Assembly (NCBI RefSeq): GCF_000238275.3 | Contig: NZ_AHCF03000004.1 | Coordinates: forward strand, 372,001-436,000 | Direction of reading: 5' to 3' | DNA length: 64,000 nt | Source: Pseudoalteromonas undina | GTDB taxonomy: Bacteria > Pseudomonadota > Gammaproteobacteria > Enterobacterales > Alteromonadaceae | In this document: positions 28,979 through 38,359 of the stretch, in pieces | How the letters are laid out: each line of letters starts with the position of its first letter | Numbering within the stretch: position 1 is the first letter of the stretch | Position numbers and translations under genes: made by a program | Notes under the pieces: generated by a model | The model's database searches: none | Told to the model about the DNA's origin: nothing | The model's input: the letters and a program-made list of their open reading frames with translations, nothing else

Positions 28979-30949
28979 ATGAATGCACAACATCACTTGC
29001 GCACTAAATTAAAGCGTACTGCTAAAGCAACAGGCCTTGTAGGTTTATTCGCTTTGTCTTTAAGCTCACTTAGTGGTTGTGAATCTACAACCCGCGCAGA
29101 CACACAACAAACACAAGATGCAGCACCAATCGCGAACGCAAAAGCACCTACGCAAGATGATGGCGTGTTTACTAATCCATTATTTCCTAATGGTGCCGAT
29201 CCATGGCTTGAGTACTGGGATGGTAACTATTACCTAACGACGACGACATGGACATCTGAATTGGTGATGCGTAAATCACCTACTTTAGCAGGACTTGCCG
29301 ATGCAACCCCAGTAAATGTATGGTCAGCGACAGATCCTGCGCGTTGTTGTAACTTTTGGGCGTTTGAATTTCATCGTGTTAAAGGCCCTGATGACTACCG
29401 TTGGTACATGATGTATACAGCAGGGACTGATGGCACATTAGATAACCAACACCTTAATGTATTAGAAAGTGCTGGTGACGACCCAATGGGTCCGTATGAG
29501 TACAAAGGCGCGCTCATGCCTGACGTATGGAATATCGATGGTAACTATTTAAGCTACAAAGATAAGCTGTATGTTATTTATTCCCAGTGGCAGGGCGATC
29601 AACAGTTAAACATTATTGCTGAAATGGAAAACCCGTGGACGCTGAAAAAAGGCACGCCACATACTGTGATCACACGTCCTGAACTTGACTGGGAGATCAG
29701 CGGACGTAAGGTAACTGAAGGTGCTGAAATTTTGCAGCATAACGGTCGTACTTTTATGACTTACTCAGCAAGCTTTTGTAACACGCCAGATTATAAGTTA
29801 GGTATGTTAGAACTGGTGGGTGATGATCCGCTAGATGCAAACAGCTGGAAGAAGTTTGAGCAACCAGTGTTTGAACGCACAGATGAAGTATTTGGGCCAG
29901 GTCATAATGGCTTTTTCACTTCTCCAGATGGCAGCGAAGATTGGTTGGTATACCACGGCAATGACTCAGTAGAACATGGTTGTAGTGCCACACGTTCTTT
30001 ACGTGCGCAAAAATTTACTTGGAATGATGATGGCACGCCAAACTTTGCAAAACCTGTAACACCGGGTGTTGAAGTAGCTCCGCCATCAGGCGAATACGGA
30101 CCACTGGTTACTCGTGTGCAAGGTCAGCGTTATAACCTAGTAAATGCAACTAGCGGTTTGTGTTTAGACATTGCAGCCGATCCTCAAGATGCGCGTGCTG
30201 TGCAACGTCAATGTGCTGCAACCAATGGTCAGTGGGTGATTGATGCCACTACAGATGGCTTTGTCCGTTTAGCAAATCGCGAAGACAGCAAGTTTTTAGA
30301 GTTGGCTAATTGTAGCGATGCTGATAATGCGAAAACACAATCTGCAGCGTGGCGTAATAACTTCTGTCAGCAATGGAAAGTCTCCCCAAGCACTGATGGA
30401 AATGTCACCATTACGAATCGCTACACTGAAAAATCATTAGCCGTAGCAGGGTGTTCAGGCGCACAAAATCAAGCAGTGTTACAGCAAGGCAAAGACACGG
30501 CATGTGGTGACTGGCAATTACAGCTAGTTGGCAGCGTGGCAGTAATGAGCCAACAAAGCGGTAAAGCGTTGAGTGTTGCTGGTACTGTTAAAGCAGGCAC
30601 TAATGTTGAGCAACAAGCGTTTACTCATAGCGATGCCCAGCAGTGGTTTTTTGCACCAACAGATACTGGTTACGTTGCTATAAAACAAGACCTTGATAGC
30701 GATTACTGCGCTGCTGTGGCAAACAATGCCTTGGTACCTGGCGCTAATGTTGAAATGGCCTCGTGCGAAACTAAAACAGCCCAATGGCGCATTGCTCCTG
30801 TTGCAGGTGGCGGGGTGATGTTGATCAACCGTTATACAAAACAAGCGCTGGGTTTAAGTGATTGTGGTCTTGCAGATAAAACTAATTTTGCACAACAACC
30901 TGATTTAGGAAACAAGTGTCAGATTTTCCACCTTCGTGAACCTAACTAG
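28979..30949 (+). CDS. GH43 exo-arabinofuranosidase lipoprotein with C-terminal ricin-type (CBM13-like) lectin domains
   Basis: About 656 aa. The lipoprotein signal ends LSSLSGC. The GH43 five-blade propeller (~45-370) has the catalytic Asp in NGADPWLEYWDG, the pKa-modulating Asp in WNIDGNYLSYKD, the acid Glu in KVTEGAEILQHNG and the calcium-site His in FGPGHNGFF. It resembles the GH43 subfamily 26 exo-1,5-arabinofuranosidases and the paralogues at 43387 and 48461. Residues ~380-655 form two ricin B-like lectin modules with QW repeats (CLDIAADPQDARAVQ, NGQWVI, DAQQWFF). It is probably anchored in the outer membrane, binding and trimming arabinan. Start ATG 28979 has AGGGTG upstream; a GTG 12 bases earlier is possible. 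Confidence 0.87.
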   Translation: MNAQHHLRTKLKRTAKATGLVGLFALSLSSLSGCESTTRADTQQTQDAAPIANAKAPTQDDGVFTNPLFPNGADPWLEYWDGNYYLTTTTWTSELVMRKSPTLAGLADATPVNVWSATDPARCCNFWAFEFHRVKGPDDYRWYMMYTAGTDGTLDNQHLNVLESAGDDPMGPYEYKGALMPDVWNIDGNYLSYKDKLYVIYSQWQGDQQLNIIAEMENPWTLKKGTPHTVITRPELDWEISGRKVTEGAEILQHNGRTFMTYSASFCNTPDYKLGMLELVGDDPLDANSWKKFEQPVFERTDEVFGPGHNGFFTSPDGSEDWLVYHGNDSVEHGCSATRSLRAQKFTWNDDGTPNFAKPVTPGVEVAPPSGEYGPLVTRVQGQRYNLVNATSGLCLDIAADPQDARAVQRQCAATNGQWVIDATTDGFVRLANREDSKFLELANCSDADNAKTQSAAWRNNFCQQWKVSPSTDGNVTITNRYTEKSLAVAGCSGAQNQAVLQQGKDTACGDWQLQLVGSVAVMSQQSGKALSVAGTVKAGTNVEQQAFTHSDAQQWFFAPTDTGYVAIKQDLDSDYCAAVANNALVPGANVEMASCETKTAQWRIAPVAGGGVMLINRYTKQALGLSDCGLADKTNFAQQPDLGNKCQIFHLREPN

Positions 30950-30974
30950 TCACTAAACATGTTCGACTCTTACC

Positions 30975-31002
30975 AAGCCACTACTTTGTTAGTGGCTTTT
31001 AT
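30975..31002 (+). terminator. Terminator after galM-GH43
   Basis: Stem AAGCCACTA / TAGTGGCTT with a six-nt loop followed by TT and ATTTGG lies between the convergent GH43 and carboxylesterase genes. Confidence 0.75.
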
Positions 31003-31017
31003 TTGGTTTGCTGCAAA

Positions 31018-32601
31018 TTAGTGAATTTTATTAGCCCATTTTTCACCAGCTGGTGTCCGGCGCCATTTAAAATACTCATCAAGTGTTTCTAAGGCTTGTT
31101 TGTCTGGTACAGGGCCAACTTTCGCTTGCTGTTGAAAATACATAGTGCTTGGCTTTTCGTTATTAAAAGCGGGCCAATGGGGCAAGGTATTGTCATTTGG
31201 ATTGCCATTTTTGGCAAAATTAGTCCAATAGGTGGCCATTGTTTGTGACATTTTTAAATCGTTTTTGGTTACATTCGGATCTGATTTATTTAGATTTTTA
31301 AACATGTAGGCAATTTCATGGCCATGGCCAGCACCATGATCTTCATTTTTGGCGCCTTTTTCACGCTTTGGGTGATGGTCGAAGTAATAAAAGTATGCAG
31401 GGGCTTTACCATACTGACTTTGTAACTTAGCCCAACTCCATGTATGCCAACCAAATGCTGCATCGCGAACTAGATTTCGAGCACTGCGAGGAATGCTGTT
31501 TTTTGCAACAGGGTAAGCTTCAAGTAAGCTCGGTGCAAATTGACCAAAACGGGTTTTTACTCCATCAACAAAATTATTAACATCAGGGTCCCACACAAAG
31601 CTGACGCCTTCATCGGAATTATAGCCAACTAAGGCTGGGACATCATTAAACTTGCCTTGTTGATAGAGTTTATATTGGTCGCCTTTGATCACATAACCGT
31701 CAACGATAGGCCAGCCACCAGGCAGTGACCAACCTTTTGGTATAAAGGTGTCTGCGCTCATTTTTCGTAGCTGTGCAATTGAGGTTGTGCCAAACTGTTT
31801 TACATAGTCGAAACCTTCTGCTTGAGCCCGCTCTAAGGTCGACATGTTTTCACCAGGGTAGTTTTTAATGCGAGTAGGGCCAAATGAACCGCCACTTTGC
31901 GAAATAACTTTGTTAAATAGACCACTTGCTAACGGTGACGCTGCAAGCATACTCACTGATATACCGCCCGCGGATTCACCCGCAATAGTGACATTGTTAG
32001 CATCACCACCAAAATGGCTGATATTGTTTTTAAGCCACTTTAAGGCGGCTATTTGATCGAGCAAACCATAATTTCCAGAGACACCTGCTGGGCTTTCTTT
32101 ATTAAGTTCCGGATGGGCTAAAAAACCTAATTGACCGACACGATAGGCGATAGACACTACGATAACGCCTTTATTCGCAAGCGCCACACCATCAAAAATA
32201 GGATCGGATGAACTGCCAAAACTAAAGCCTCCCCCGTAAATCCAAACTAATACAGGGAGCTTTTCATTATCGGATTGTGCGGGTGTCCAAATATTTAAAT
32301 ATAAGCTATCTTCACTGACTCCAGATACCGGATTGCCTGCCTGTATTGGTGCTGGGGCATATTCTTGTGCTTTAAGTACACCTTGCCATTTTTCAGCCGG
32401 TTGCGGGGCTTTCCAACGTAATTCACCAACGGGTGGTTTAGCAAACGGCACGCCTTTAAAAACCGCCAGGTTTTGCTGGGCGGTGCCCTGAAGTTTACCT
32501 TGTGCCACAGTGACTTGGGTGAGCGGCTCAGCGTTTACACAGGCCGTTGTTGCAGTTAAAAATGCAGCATATAAAAGCCGCTTAAGTGTTGAGGTGTTCA
32601 T
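31018..32601 (-). CDS. Secreted type B carboxylesterase
   Basis: A 527-aa alpha/beta hydrolase of the carboxylesterase/PNB-esterase family with an N-terminal export signal (LLYAAFLTATTACVNA). Family marks are FKGVPFAKPPVGELRWKAPQ, the oxyanion hole WIYGGGFSFGSS, nucleophile GESAGGISVS (Ser) and the late Asp/Glu and His regions (YNSDEGVSF, GAGHGHEIAYMF). It may remove feruloyl or acetyl groups from pectic arabinan, given its place in the locus. It overlaps the 3' end of the upstream hydrolase gene; ATG 32601, six bases after AAAAGGA, is preferred over 32607. Confidence 0.85.
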   Translation of the reverse strand: MNTSTLKRLLYAAFLTATTACVNAEPLTQVTVAQGKLQGTAQQNLAVFKGVPFAKPPVGELRWKAPQPAEKWQGVLKAQEYAPAPIQAGNPVSGVSEDSLYLNIWTPAQSDNEKLPVLVWIYGGGFSFGSSSDPIFDGVALANKGVIVVSIAYRVGQLGFLAHPELNKESPAGVSGNYGLLDQIAALKWLKNNISHFGGDANNVTIAGESAGGISVSMLAASPLASGLFNKVISQSGGSFGPTRIKNYPGENMSTLERAQAEGFDYVKQFGTTSIAQLRKMSADTFIPKGWSLPGGWPIVDGYVIKGDQYKLYQQGKFNDVPALVGYNSDEGVSFVWDPDVNNFVDGVKTRFGQFAPSLLEAYPVAKNSIPRSARNLVRDAAFGWHTWSWAKLQSQYGKAPAYFYYFDHHPKREKGAKNEDHGAGHGHEIAYMFKNLNKSDPNVTKNDLKMSQTMATYWTNFAKNGNPNDNTLPHWPAFNNEKPSTMYFQQQAKVGPVPDKQALETLDEYFKWRRTPAGEKWANKIH

Positions 32602-32603
32602 AA

Positions 32604-33461
32604 TCATTCCTTTTCAAATTGCTTTGCTTTTATATCCCAATTAATAAAGTCAGCTGTATTACCCTGCAAAAATAGCGTTGCATTGGTTTGCTTATCTTTT
32701 AATTGCCAATCCAACCATTTGATAGCTAACTTTGAGAACGAACCACCAAACGGCTGTTCAAACGTTCCTGAATGCCCCGCGGTTTTATGATTAGCAAACA
32801 CAATTGGCACATGATTTATACGCTGATAATCAAGCTTGGCATTTTCTGTGGCAATATCGGTTGGCCCACCAACAAGGTATATAACAGGGGCATGTAAATT
32901 CTTTAGTGAGTCAACATCGGCGCTTGCCATGGTCATATCACCAATACCTGAATTAAACATTAAATAACTGCTGACTCTTTCATCTGCTGCAGTGGCAAGT
33001 AGTTGCGCGCCGCCACACGATTGGCCTGCAATAGCGATTTTCTTAAGGTTTGCGCTTTGGTAAAATTCACTCAGCGGATTTGCAGATTGCGCTGTGATCC
33101 AATCAATCGCGTGAGGGATCATGCTATTACTGGCTTTATTTAAGGGCCTGTCATCAAGGCTGTTTTGCATTTTTCCTAATGCAATCACTAAGTAACCATG
33201 CGAGGCAATGTCTGAGAGCATATGCTCAAAGGGATATGATGTATCCATGCAGCCGCCGTTCGCAAATACTACAACGGGTGGTTTTATTGACTGATTTAAC
33301 TCGTTCGGGCGGTATATAACATAGTTACCTAACGAGGTTTCAGTGGCTGCAATGGCGCTAAATGGGCCACTGCCACCTTCGTCTATCACTTTAAAGTCGG
33401 CTGTTTTAGCAAAGCCAAGTGAGGGTATCAAGCATAGTAAGGTGATGAAAAGACGTTGCAT
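32604..33461 (-). CDS. Secreted alpha/beta hydrolase (chlorophyllase/PETase-like fold)
   Basis: A 285-aa protein with a cleavable signal peptide (LFITLLCLIPSLGFA|K). VVFANGGCMDTSYPFEHML gives the oxyanion region, IAIAGQSCGGAQLLATAA holds the nucleophile Ser (GxSxG as GQSCG), and KTAGHSGTF the likely catalytic His. Substrate cannot be read from sequence; an esterase acting on acylated arabinan is plausible. It is the first gene of a two-gene unit with the type B carboxylesterase. A putative GntR operator lies 21-36 bp upstream, tying it to the arabinose regulon. Confidence 0.75.
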   Translation of the reverse strand: MQRLFITLLCLIPSLGFAKTADFKVIDEGGSGPFSAIAATETSLGNYVIYRPNELNQSIKPPVVVFANGGCMDTSYPFEHMLSDIASHGYLVIALGKMQNSLDDRPLNKASNSMIPHAIDWITAQSANPLSEFYQSANLKKIAIAGQSCGGAQLLATAADERVSSYLMFNSGIGDMTMASADVDSLKNLHAPVIYLVGGPTDIATENAKLDYQRINHVPIVFANHKTAGHSGTFEQPFGGSFSKLAIKWLDWQLKDKQTNATLFLQGNTADFINWDIKAKQFEKE

Positions 33462-33481
33462 AGCCCCTTCCTTAGTTAATA

Positions 33482-33497
33482 TTGTATTATAAATGCC
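33482..33497. promoter_or_regulatory. Putative GntR-type operator upstream of the esterase pair
   Basis: TTGTATTATAAATGCC carries a perfect half-site of the locus consensus. On the minus strand it includes a TATAAT -10-like hexamer, 21 bp upstream of the hydrolase ATG. Confidence 0.5.
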
Positions 33498-33530
33498 ACT
33501 GTATATGATGTTGTGTAAGTTGAAAATAAA

Positions 33531-33565
33531 AAGTTAAAAAAAAGCCAGACTCTCGTCTGGCTTTT
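33531..33565 (-). terminator. Terminator of the large GH43-LamG gene
   Basis: A perfect 11-bp stem (33540-33550 with 33555-33565) around TCTC is followed on the minus strand by a T-rich run (the A-run at 33531-33540). It ends the gene at 33609. Confidence 0.88.
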
Positions 33566-33608
33566 CACGACAACAAACTATTGGGTAAGGCAGCTCACCC
33601 TAAATAGT

Positions 33609-36600
33609 TTACTCCTGTGCAGTAGCTGCATCGTAGAGTGCTTTGATTGCGTCAGCATCGATTGCCCCGTTAAATATTTTTAACTCATCAACCGCGCCGT
33701 TGTATGGTGTATCCCAGTAGTTTACACCTAACGCAAATTCATTGGTTTCGCCCTCAACAGTAAACACGCGAGGGAAGCCACCTGCTTCAATTTTAAGCTC
33801 ACCGTTTACATACATCTTCAAGGTGTCACCGTTGGTTCCGTCAACAGTGAAGGCAACATGTGACCACTCTTTGGCTGGCAGTCGCATGCCTAAATCACCA
33901 TTATCAAAGAACGCACCGCCGCCATTTGCCCAAAGGCGAGTCGTATTCGAATCAACCAATGAGGGGACTAAGCTTATCCAAGATGCCGAGCTTGCACCTG
34001 CAAAAAATGCAGTGGTGTAATCAGTGAACGTTTCCGGCTTTAACCACATAGACACAGAGTAATCATTGGTGGTGATCAAGTTATTTGGTAAACGAACCCC
34101 CGAACCTTCTAGGAATACTGCTTGGCCTTTAATACCTTCAACAAAAGTCACGTTACCGCCAGTGTTATCAATACGGTCTCCCGTAGGCTTGGCGTTTGCG
34201 TAAGCTGCTTTAAGTTCAGTTAAGTCGCCTTCAAAACTATATTCTGCAGGGGCTAATGACTTAACGGTTACTTCAAAAGTTTTGGTATCGGTAAAGTCTT
34301 TATAGTTAATTGTTGCTGTTAAAGTAACAACTTGATCACCTGCATTAGCGCTTGGCTGATTAACAACGGCAGTGCCATTAACCGGTTTTAAGAACTCCTC
34401 ATTATTTGATGTCCAGCTAATACCTGACACAAATGGCCCAACACGCGGTAAGGTAAAGCTTTCACGGATAGCCGTTGTATCACCTAAATCAAGTGCATCA
34501 GTAATGAAGGTTTCAAACTTAGTTGGATCAGTTAGGTTGTTTATCGCTGCACCATTGATATCTAAGCTGTTTAATGCGTAATCATAGACGATAAATTCAT
34601 CAATTTGACCTTGGAATGGAGTATCCCAGCCAAAATTTATACCAAGTGCAAATTTAGCTGTATCAGCGCTAAACATATCAGGGCGTGGCATTGAACCAAC
34701 AAGTGAACCATTAGAGTAGTACTTCATTGTGCCGTTAGCATAAGTGATAGTTACGTGACTCCATTGTCCAGCGGTTGCACCTTGAGTCATCTCAATTTGA
34801 TTCCATTGCTCAACCTCTGGTTCAACTAGGTAGCGACTCCATAAAATTGTATTTGTGGTGAAATGAGGTGCACCCCCTGGGATATAACTTACCCAACGAT
34901 CAGCATTCTCAGCTGCAAAAAAGGCAGGGCTATAGCCAGTTACAACGTCAGGTTTAGACCAAAATGAAACTGTGTAGCTATCTGAGTTGATTATGTCATC
35001 AGGTAATCGAACACCGGTCGCACCATCAAAATCGAATGCTTGACCTGTTTGACCGGCAGTATAGGCCGGCGTACCAACACCTGTATTGTCCAAGTTGTTA
35101 TCAGTGGTCATGGCATCAGCAAGGTTGCTTAAATTATCTGTTAAGCCGTTTTCAAAGCTATAGTGCGCAATCGCATTTTTAAATACGGGGCGCGCTTTTA
35201 GATTAACATTGAACGTTTTGGTGATAGTTTCACCATTAAGTGACATATTAGCGGTTAATGTAACTGCTTGATCGCCCCGATCAGGGGTGGGAATAAATAC
35301 GGAGCCATTTGCATCAATGTAATATTCATTACTTGATTCCCAGCGAATAGTCGTACCCGCTTTCCCTTTGGTTGGCAATGAATAACCTTCATCATCAATT
35401 GTCAGCTCGGTCTTAATATTTAATGCATCGCTCACGGTTGCTAAAACACTGGTCGTTTCATCAATTTCAGCGACTTTACTGCCCCAGACTGTGGCATTTT
35501 CTAACGATACAGCAGAAAAAGTGACGACAAGATCTTTTTTACCATCATCCCATTGCCATTTAGCCACACCGTAGTAAGTGCCAGACTCAAGTTCAAGTTT
35601 TACGTTTGAATCATCTACCATGTACCAAATACCTGTTTCATCACCTGTTACTGAGTGATCGGCATTTAAAGCAATGTGAGTAGAGCGCACTGCGCTGGTA
35701 TTAACATCAGTCCCATGGTTTATGAACTTGTAGTAACCGTATAGTTGCTCAGCCACCACTAAATTATCACCCTCTAATGGTACATAACGTTGCGGTGAGG
35801 TTACCGGCCAACCGGTTGAATTAATGAACATCTCATGCACGCGAACTTGGTGAGCTTCACTCGCTGTCGGAAACGGTGTAGAGGTTTGTGGGAAACGCGT
35901 GTGGGTAATCAATAAGTGGCGGCCAGTCGCTTCATCATAATGTGCTGAATTATGGCCCGGTGATTGATAACCCCATGCTGGTGAGATTTCCCCAAGCTCT
36001 TGGGTGTATTCAAAGCCACCTAATAGCTTTTCACCAATCTCTAAACCACCAACAGCGGCAATATCATTGCCTGCGGTATCTAAGTATGGGCCATCTGGCG
36101 TTTTTGAACGTGCTACACGAATGTTATAGCCACCGTTTACATCAAAACCAGCTACTGAGTAAAATAAGTAATAGTAGTCACTTTCAGGGCTATACATAGC
36201 AAAGGCGCCTTCAATAGCTCTAAAGTCACCACCCACCAAATGTTTACCATAGCCTTGCTCAGCATCTGGCATACCCGTTTCTTCATCCATTGCCAGTACA
36301 AAGATACCGCCAGAATATGAACCATAAACCATCCATAATTGGCCATCTTTATCATAAAAGGCAGCAGGGTCAATGGCATTTGGATCAACGGCGCCATTCC
36401 ACGTTGTTTGGCCGTTATCAAGAGGGTACTGTGCAAACTCTTCATCGTTGCGATAGCCACTGCGTAAAAATACGCCTTTATTTTTATATGGGCCTTCAAT
36501 ATTATCAGCTTCTGCGAGGCCTAAGTATGAGCGGTTCCAGCATACTTCATCAACAACGTCTGGCGTGTCAGGATTATCTTGAGCGCAATGGTTATAGTAA

Positions 36601-37034
36601 AACCAAAACTTACCATTGGGGGCTTTAACGACATCGGCAGCCCAGTTACCAGTAAATCCATCAGTCCACTGAATACCCTCTGCAATTTCGCTCGTGTAAT
36701 TAAAGTCAAATAACGGGCTTTCATTTACTGCACTATTTGCTGATAAACTTGAAATCATTTCCCAATTTAACAAGTCAGTGGATTTAGCAGCGGCTAAATG
36801 TGAACCAAAGATATAATAGGTGCCATCATTTTCAATGACTGATGGATCGTGTACGCCGACATAAGTAACGGCAACATTACCAAGCTCGTTATATGTAACG
36901 CTATCAGTGAGGGTTGGTTTTGCACTTTGTGGCTGAGCAACTGCTGGCGATGATTCTAGCTTAGTGCCTTCCTCAGAGCATGCTGTAACAGCTAAAGCGT
37001 AGGTGATCACCACCGCTAGTTTGGTTAGTTTCAT
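33609..37034 (-). CDS. GH43 endo-arabinanase-type lipoprotein with two Ig-like and two LamG domains
   Basis: An 1141-aa surface-type lipoprotein (signal ends LAVTAC). GH43 (~45-430) has VGVHDPSVIENDG (base Asp), DPNAIDPAAFYDKDG (Asp), DFRAIEGAFAMYSPE (acid Glu) and YQSPGHNSAHYD (His). The long inserts and the following beta-sandwich (~440-525, including GIWYMVDDSNV) resemble Bacillus AbnB-type endo-1,5-arabinanases. Then an aBig-type Ig-like module (~540-615, TIRWESSNEY) and a LamG/concanavalin-like module (~625-820) appear. A second Ig-like (ISWTSNNEEFLKPVNG) and a second LamG module follow, to the end. The LamG pair probably binds glycan. AGAGGA precedes the ATG. It is likely the main surface arabinan-cutting enzyme. 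Confidence 0.85.
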   Translation of the reverse strand: MKLTKLAVVITYALAVTACSEEGTKLESSPAVAQPQSAKPTLTDSVTYNELGNVAVTYVGVHDPSVIENDGTYYIFGSHLAAAKSTDLLNWEMISSLSANSAVNESPLFDFNYTSEIAEGIQWTDGFTGNWAADVVKAPNGKFWFYYNHCAQDNPDTPDVVDEVCWNRSYLGLAEADNIEGPYKNKGVFLRSGYRNDEEFAQYPLDNGQTTWNGAVDPNAIDPAAFYDKDGQLWMVYGSYSGGIFVLAMDEETGMPDAEQGYGKHLVGGDFRAIEGAFAMYSPESDYYYLFYSVAGFDVNGGYNIRVARSKTPDGPYLDTAGNDIAAVGGLEIGEKLLGGFEYTQELGEISPAWGYQSPGHNSAHYDEATGRHLLITHTRFPQTSTPFPTASEAHQVRVHEMFINSTGWPVTSPQRYVPLEGDNLVVAEQLYGYYKFINHGTDVNTSAVRSTHIALNADHSVTGDETGIWYMVDDSNVKLELESGTYYGVAKWQWDDGKKDLVVTFSAVSLENATVWGSKVAEIDETTSVLATVSDALNIKTELTIDDEGYSLPTKGKAGTTIRWESSNEYYIDANGSVFIPTPDRGDQAVTLTANMSLNGETITKTFNVNLKARPVFKNAIAHYSFENGLTDNLSNLADAMTTDNNLDNTGVGTPAYTAGQTGQAFDFDGATGVRLPDDIINSDSYTVSFWSKPDVVTGYSPAFFAAENADRWVSYIPGGAPHFTTNTILWSRYLVEPEVEQWNQIEMTQGATAGQWSHVTITYANGTMKYYSNGSLVGSMPRPDMFSADTAKFALGINFGWDTPFQGQIDEFIVYDYALNSLDINGAAINNLTDPTKFETFITDALDLGDTTAIRESFTLPRVGPFVSGISWTSNNEEFLKPVNGTAVVNQPSANAGDQVVTLTATINYKDFTDTKTFEVTVKSLAPAEYSFEGDLTELKAAYANAKPTGDRIDNTGGNVTFVEGIKGQAVFLEGSGVRLPNNLITTNDYSVSMWLKPETFTDYTTAFFAGASSASWISLVPSLVDSNTTRLWANGGGAFFDNGDLGMRLPAKEWSHVAFTVDGTNGDTLKMYVNGELKIEAGGFPRVFTVEGETNEFALGVNYWDTPYNGAVDELKIFNGAIDADAIKALYDAATAQE

Positions 37035-37405
37035 TTTGTGTGTCCTCTTTATATCGAGATATTGTTGTTATTTAATTATGTGTTCAATGAATGCCAGAGT
37101 CTGAAATGCAAACCAACATACTATTATCATTTTATAGTACTATTTGAGCTGTGCAAGTTTATTACATAAGTAAATTTATTGTTAACTGTGTTGTGTGTCT
37201 AACTTGTTAATTTATAAATTATTTTATTTTTTTAGGTGGGTTGGATAAATATTTAGCTGACTAAAGAAAGCAGTGGTTAACATAAAGTAGATACAAGGGT
37301 TGTTTTATGATTTTATTTTTAAATAGTTAAAGATTTTGATTCTGACAGATTTAAGTGAGGAGCATTTATGGTTTTAAAAATGCTCCTTCGCGAGTTATGT
37401 GCTAG
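37035..37405. promoter_or_regulatory. Intergenic region with GH43-LamG promoter, operator-like site and hairpin
   Basis: This is 371 bp without a gene. TACTATTATCATTTTA (37119-37134) matches the putative GntR operator at 13 of 16 positions, 85-100 bp upstream of the large GH43 gene. A hairpin with 10-bp arms AGGAGCATTT / AAATGCTCCT (37358-37387) lies just past the end of the GH43 gene at 37406 and may terminate it, though the following T-run is poor. The rest is AT-rich with no coding potential seen. Confidence 0.5.
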
Positions 37406-38359
37406 CTAGTTTTGGCTTTCAATCCCTTCGGATGTCATTATTACGCGTTTTAATGAACCATCTTTATTGTAATATAGCGGGTCTATTGCCACCGAGCGGC
37501 GAAAGCGTCCGCCACTGGGCTTACCGTCTTTTGGTGGTACTGCGCCAGTATGATAAATAAAGTAACTTTTACCTTTAAATTCTATAATTGACTGATGATT
37601 AGTTTCACTGTTTCCTGCAATTTCATTTAAAATGCCTTTATATTCCCATGGACCATGAACACTTTTACTCATGGCATAACAGATTTTTTCAGGGAATTCG
37701 CATGCATAAGAAACATAATAGTATTCATCTTTCTTATGAACCCACAGTGCTTCGGTAAAGTTTGGTAAATCAATGGTTTTAATTTCACCATCGAGATGAA
37801 GTAAGTCATCACTAAGTTTTACATATTTAGGTATTAAGTTGCCAAAAAATAGGTAGGTATCACCGTTCTCTTCTTCATAGATAGCCGGATCAATATCATC
37901 CCAATCATTAGGAGTGTGTTTAGTCATGTCATCGGTAACAAGAGCGTGACCGATAGCATCTTTAAATGGGCCTGTGGGTGACTTTGATGTTGCAACACCA
38001 ATAGCAAAACCGGGTTTAGTATCATCATGGCGCACAGTGGTGAAAAAATAAAAGGTACCGTTGCGCTCGATCATATGCGATGCCCATGCCTCTCCTTTCG
38101 CCCATTTAAAGTCAGTAGCTTTCATAATTGGGCCGTGTTTTTTCCAATTCACCATATCGGTTGAGGAAAATGCGAGCCAGTCATGCATTTCAAAAAAAAC
38201 ATCGTTGTTGGGAGCTTCATCGTGGCCGGTATAAAGATAAACCGTGTTGTTGTGAACAAGTGCAGCAGGATCAGCAGTAAATATATCTTTGAAAAGTGGA
38301 TTTTGTGCAATAGCCAAGCTACTCGAAAGTAACAAAGGCAGGGTAAAATATTTAAACAT
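37406..38359 (-). CDS. Secreted GH43 glycosidase (arabinofuranosidase/xylosidase type)
   Basis: A 317-aa single-domain GH43 protein with a signal peptide (LLLSSSLAIA|Q), probably periplasmic. The base Asp lies in IFTADPAALVHNN, the second Asp in WDDIDPAIYEEENG, the acid Glu in LPNFTEALWVHKKDE and the His in SETNHQSIIEFKG. It differs clearly from the other GH43 proteins here and resembles arabinoxylan/arabinan alpha-L-arabinofuranosidases. The subfamily was not assigned. AGAGGA precedes the ATG. It is divergent from the TonB-dependent receptor across a 511-bp region. Confidence 0.8.
   Translation of the reverse strand: MFKYFTLPLLLSSSLAIAQNPLFKDIFTADPAALVHNNTVYLYTGHDEAPNNDVFFEMHDWLAFSSTDMVNWKKHGPIMKATDFKWAKGEAWASHMIERNGTFYFFTTVRHDDTKPGFAIGVATSKSPTGPFKDAIGHALVTDDMTKHTPNDWDDIDPAIYEEENGDTYLFFGNLIPKYVKLSDDLLHLDGEIKTIDLPNFTEALWVHKKDEYYYVSYACEFPEKICYAMSKSVHGPWEYKGILNEIAGNSETNHQSIIEFKGKSYFIYHTGAVPPKDGKPSGGRFRRSVAIDPLYYNKDGSLKRVIMTSEGIESQN

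Noticed and set aside
36152-36628. Overlapping frames of over 110 codons on both strands inside the large GH43 gene
   Set aside because: Shadows of the GH43 coding region; no ribosome site and no family pattern.
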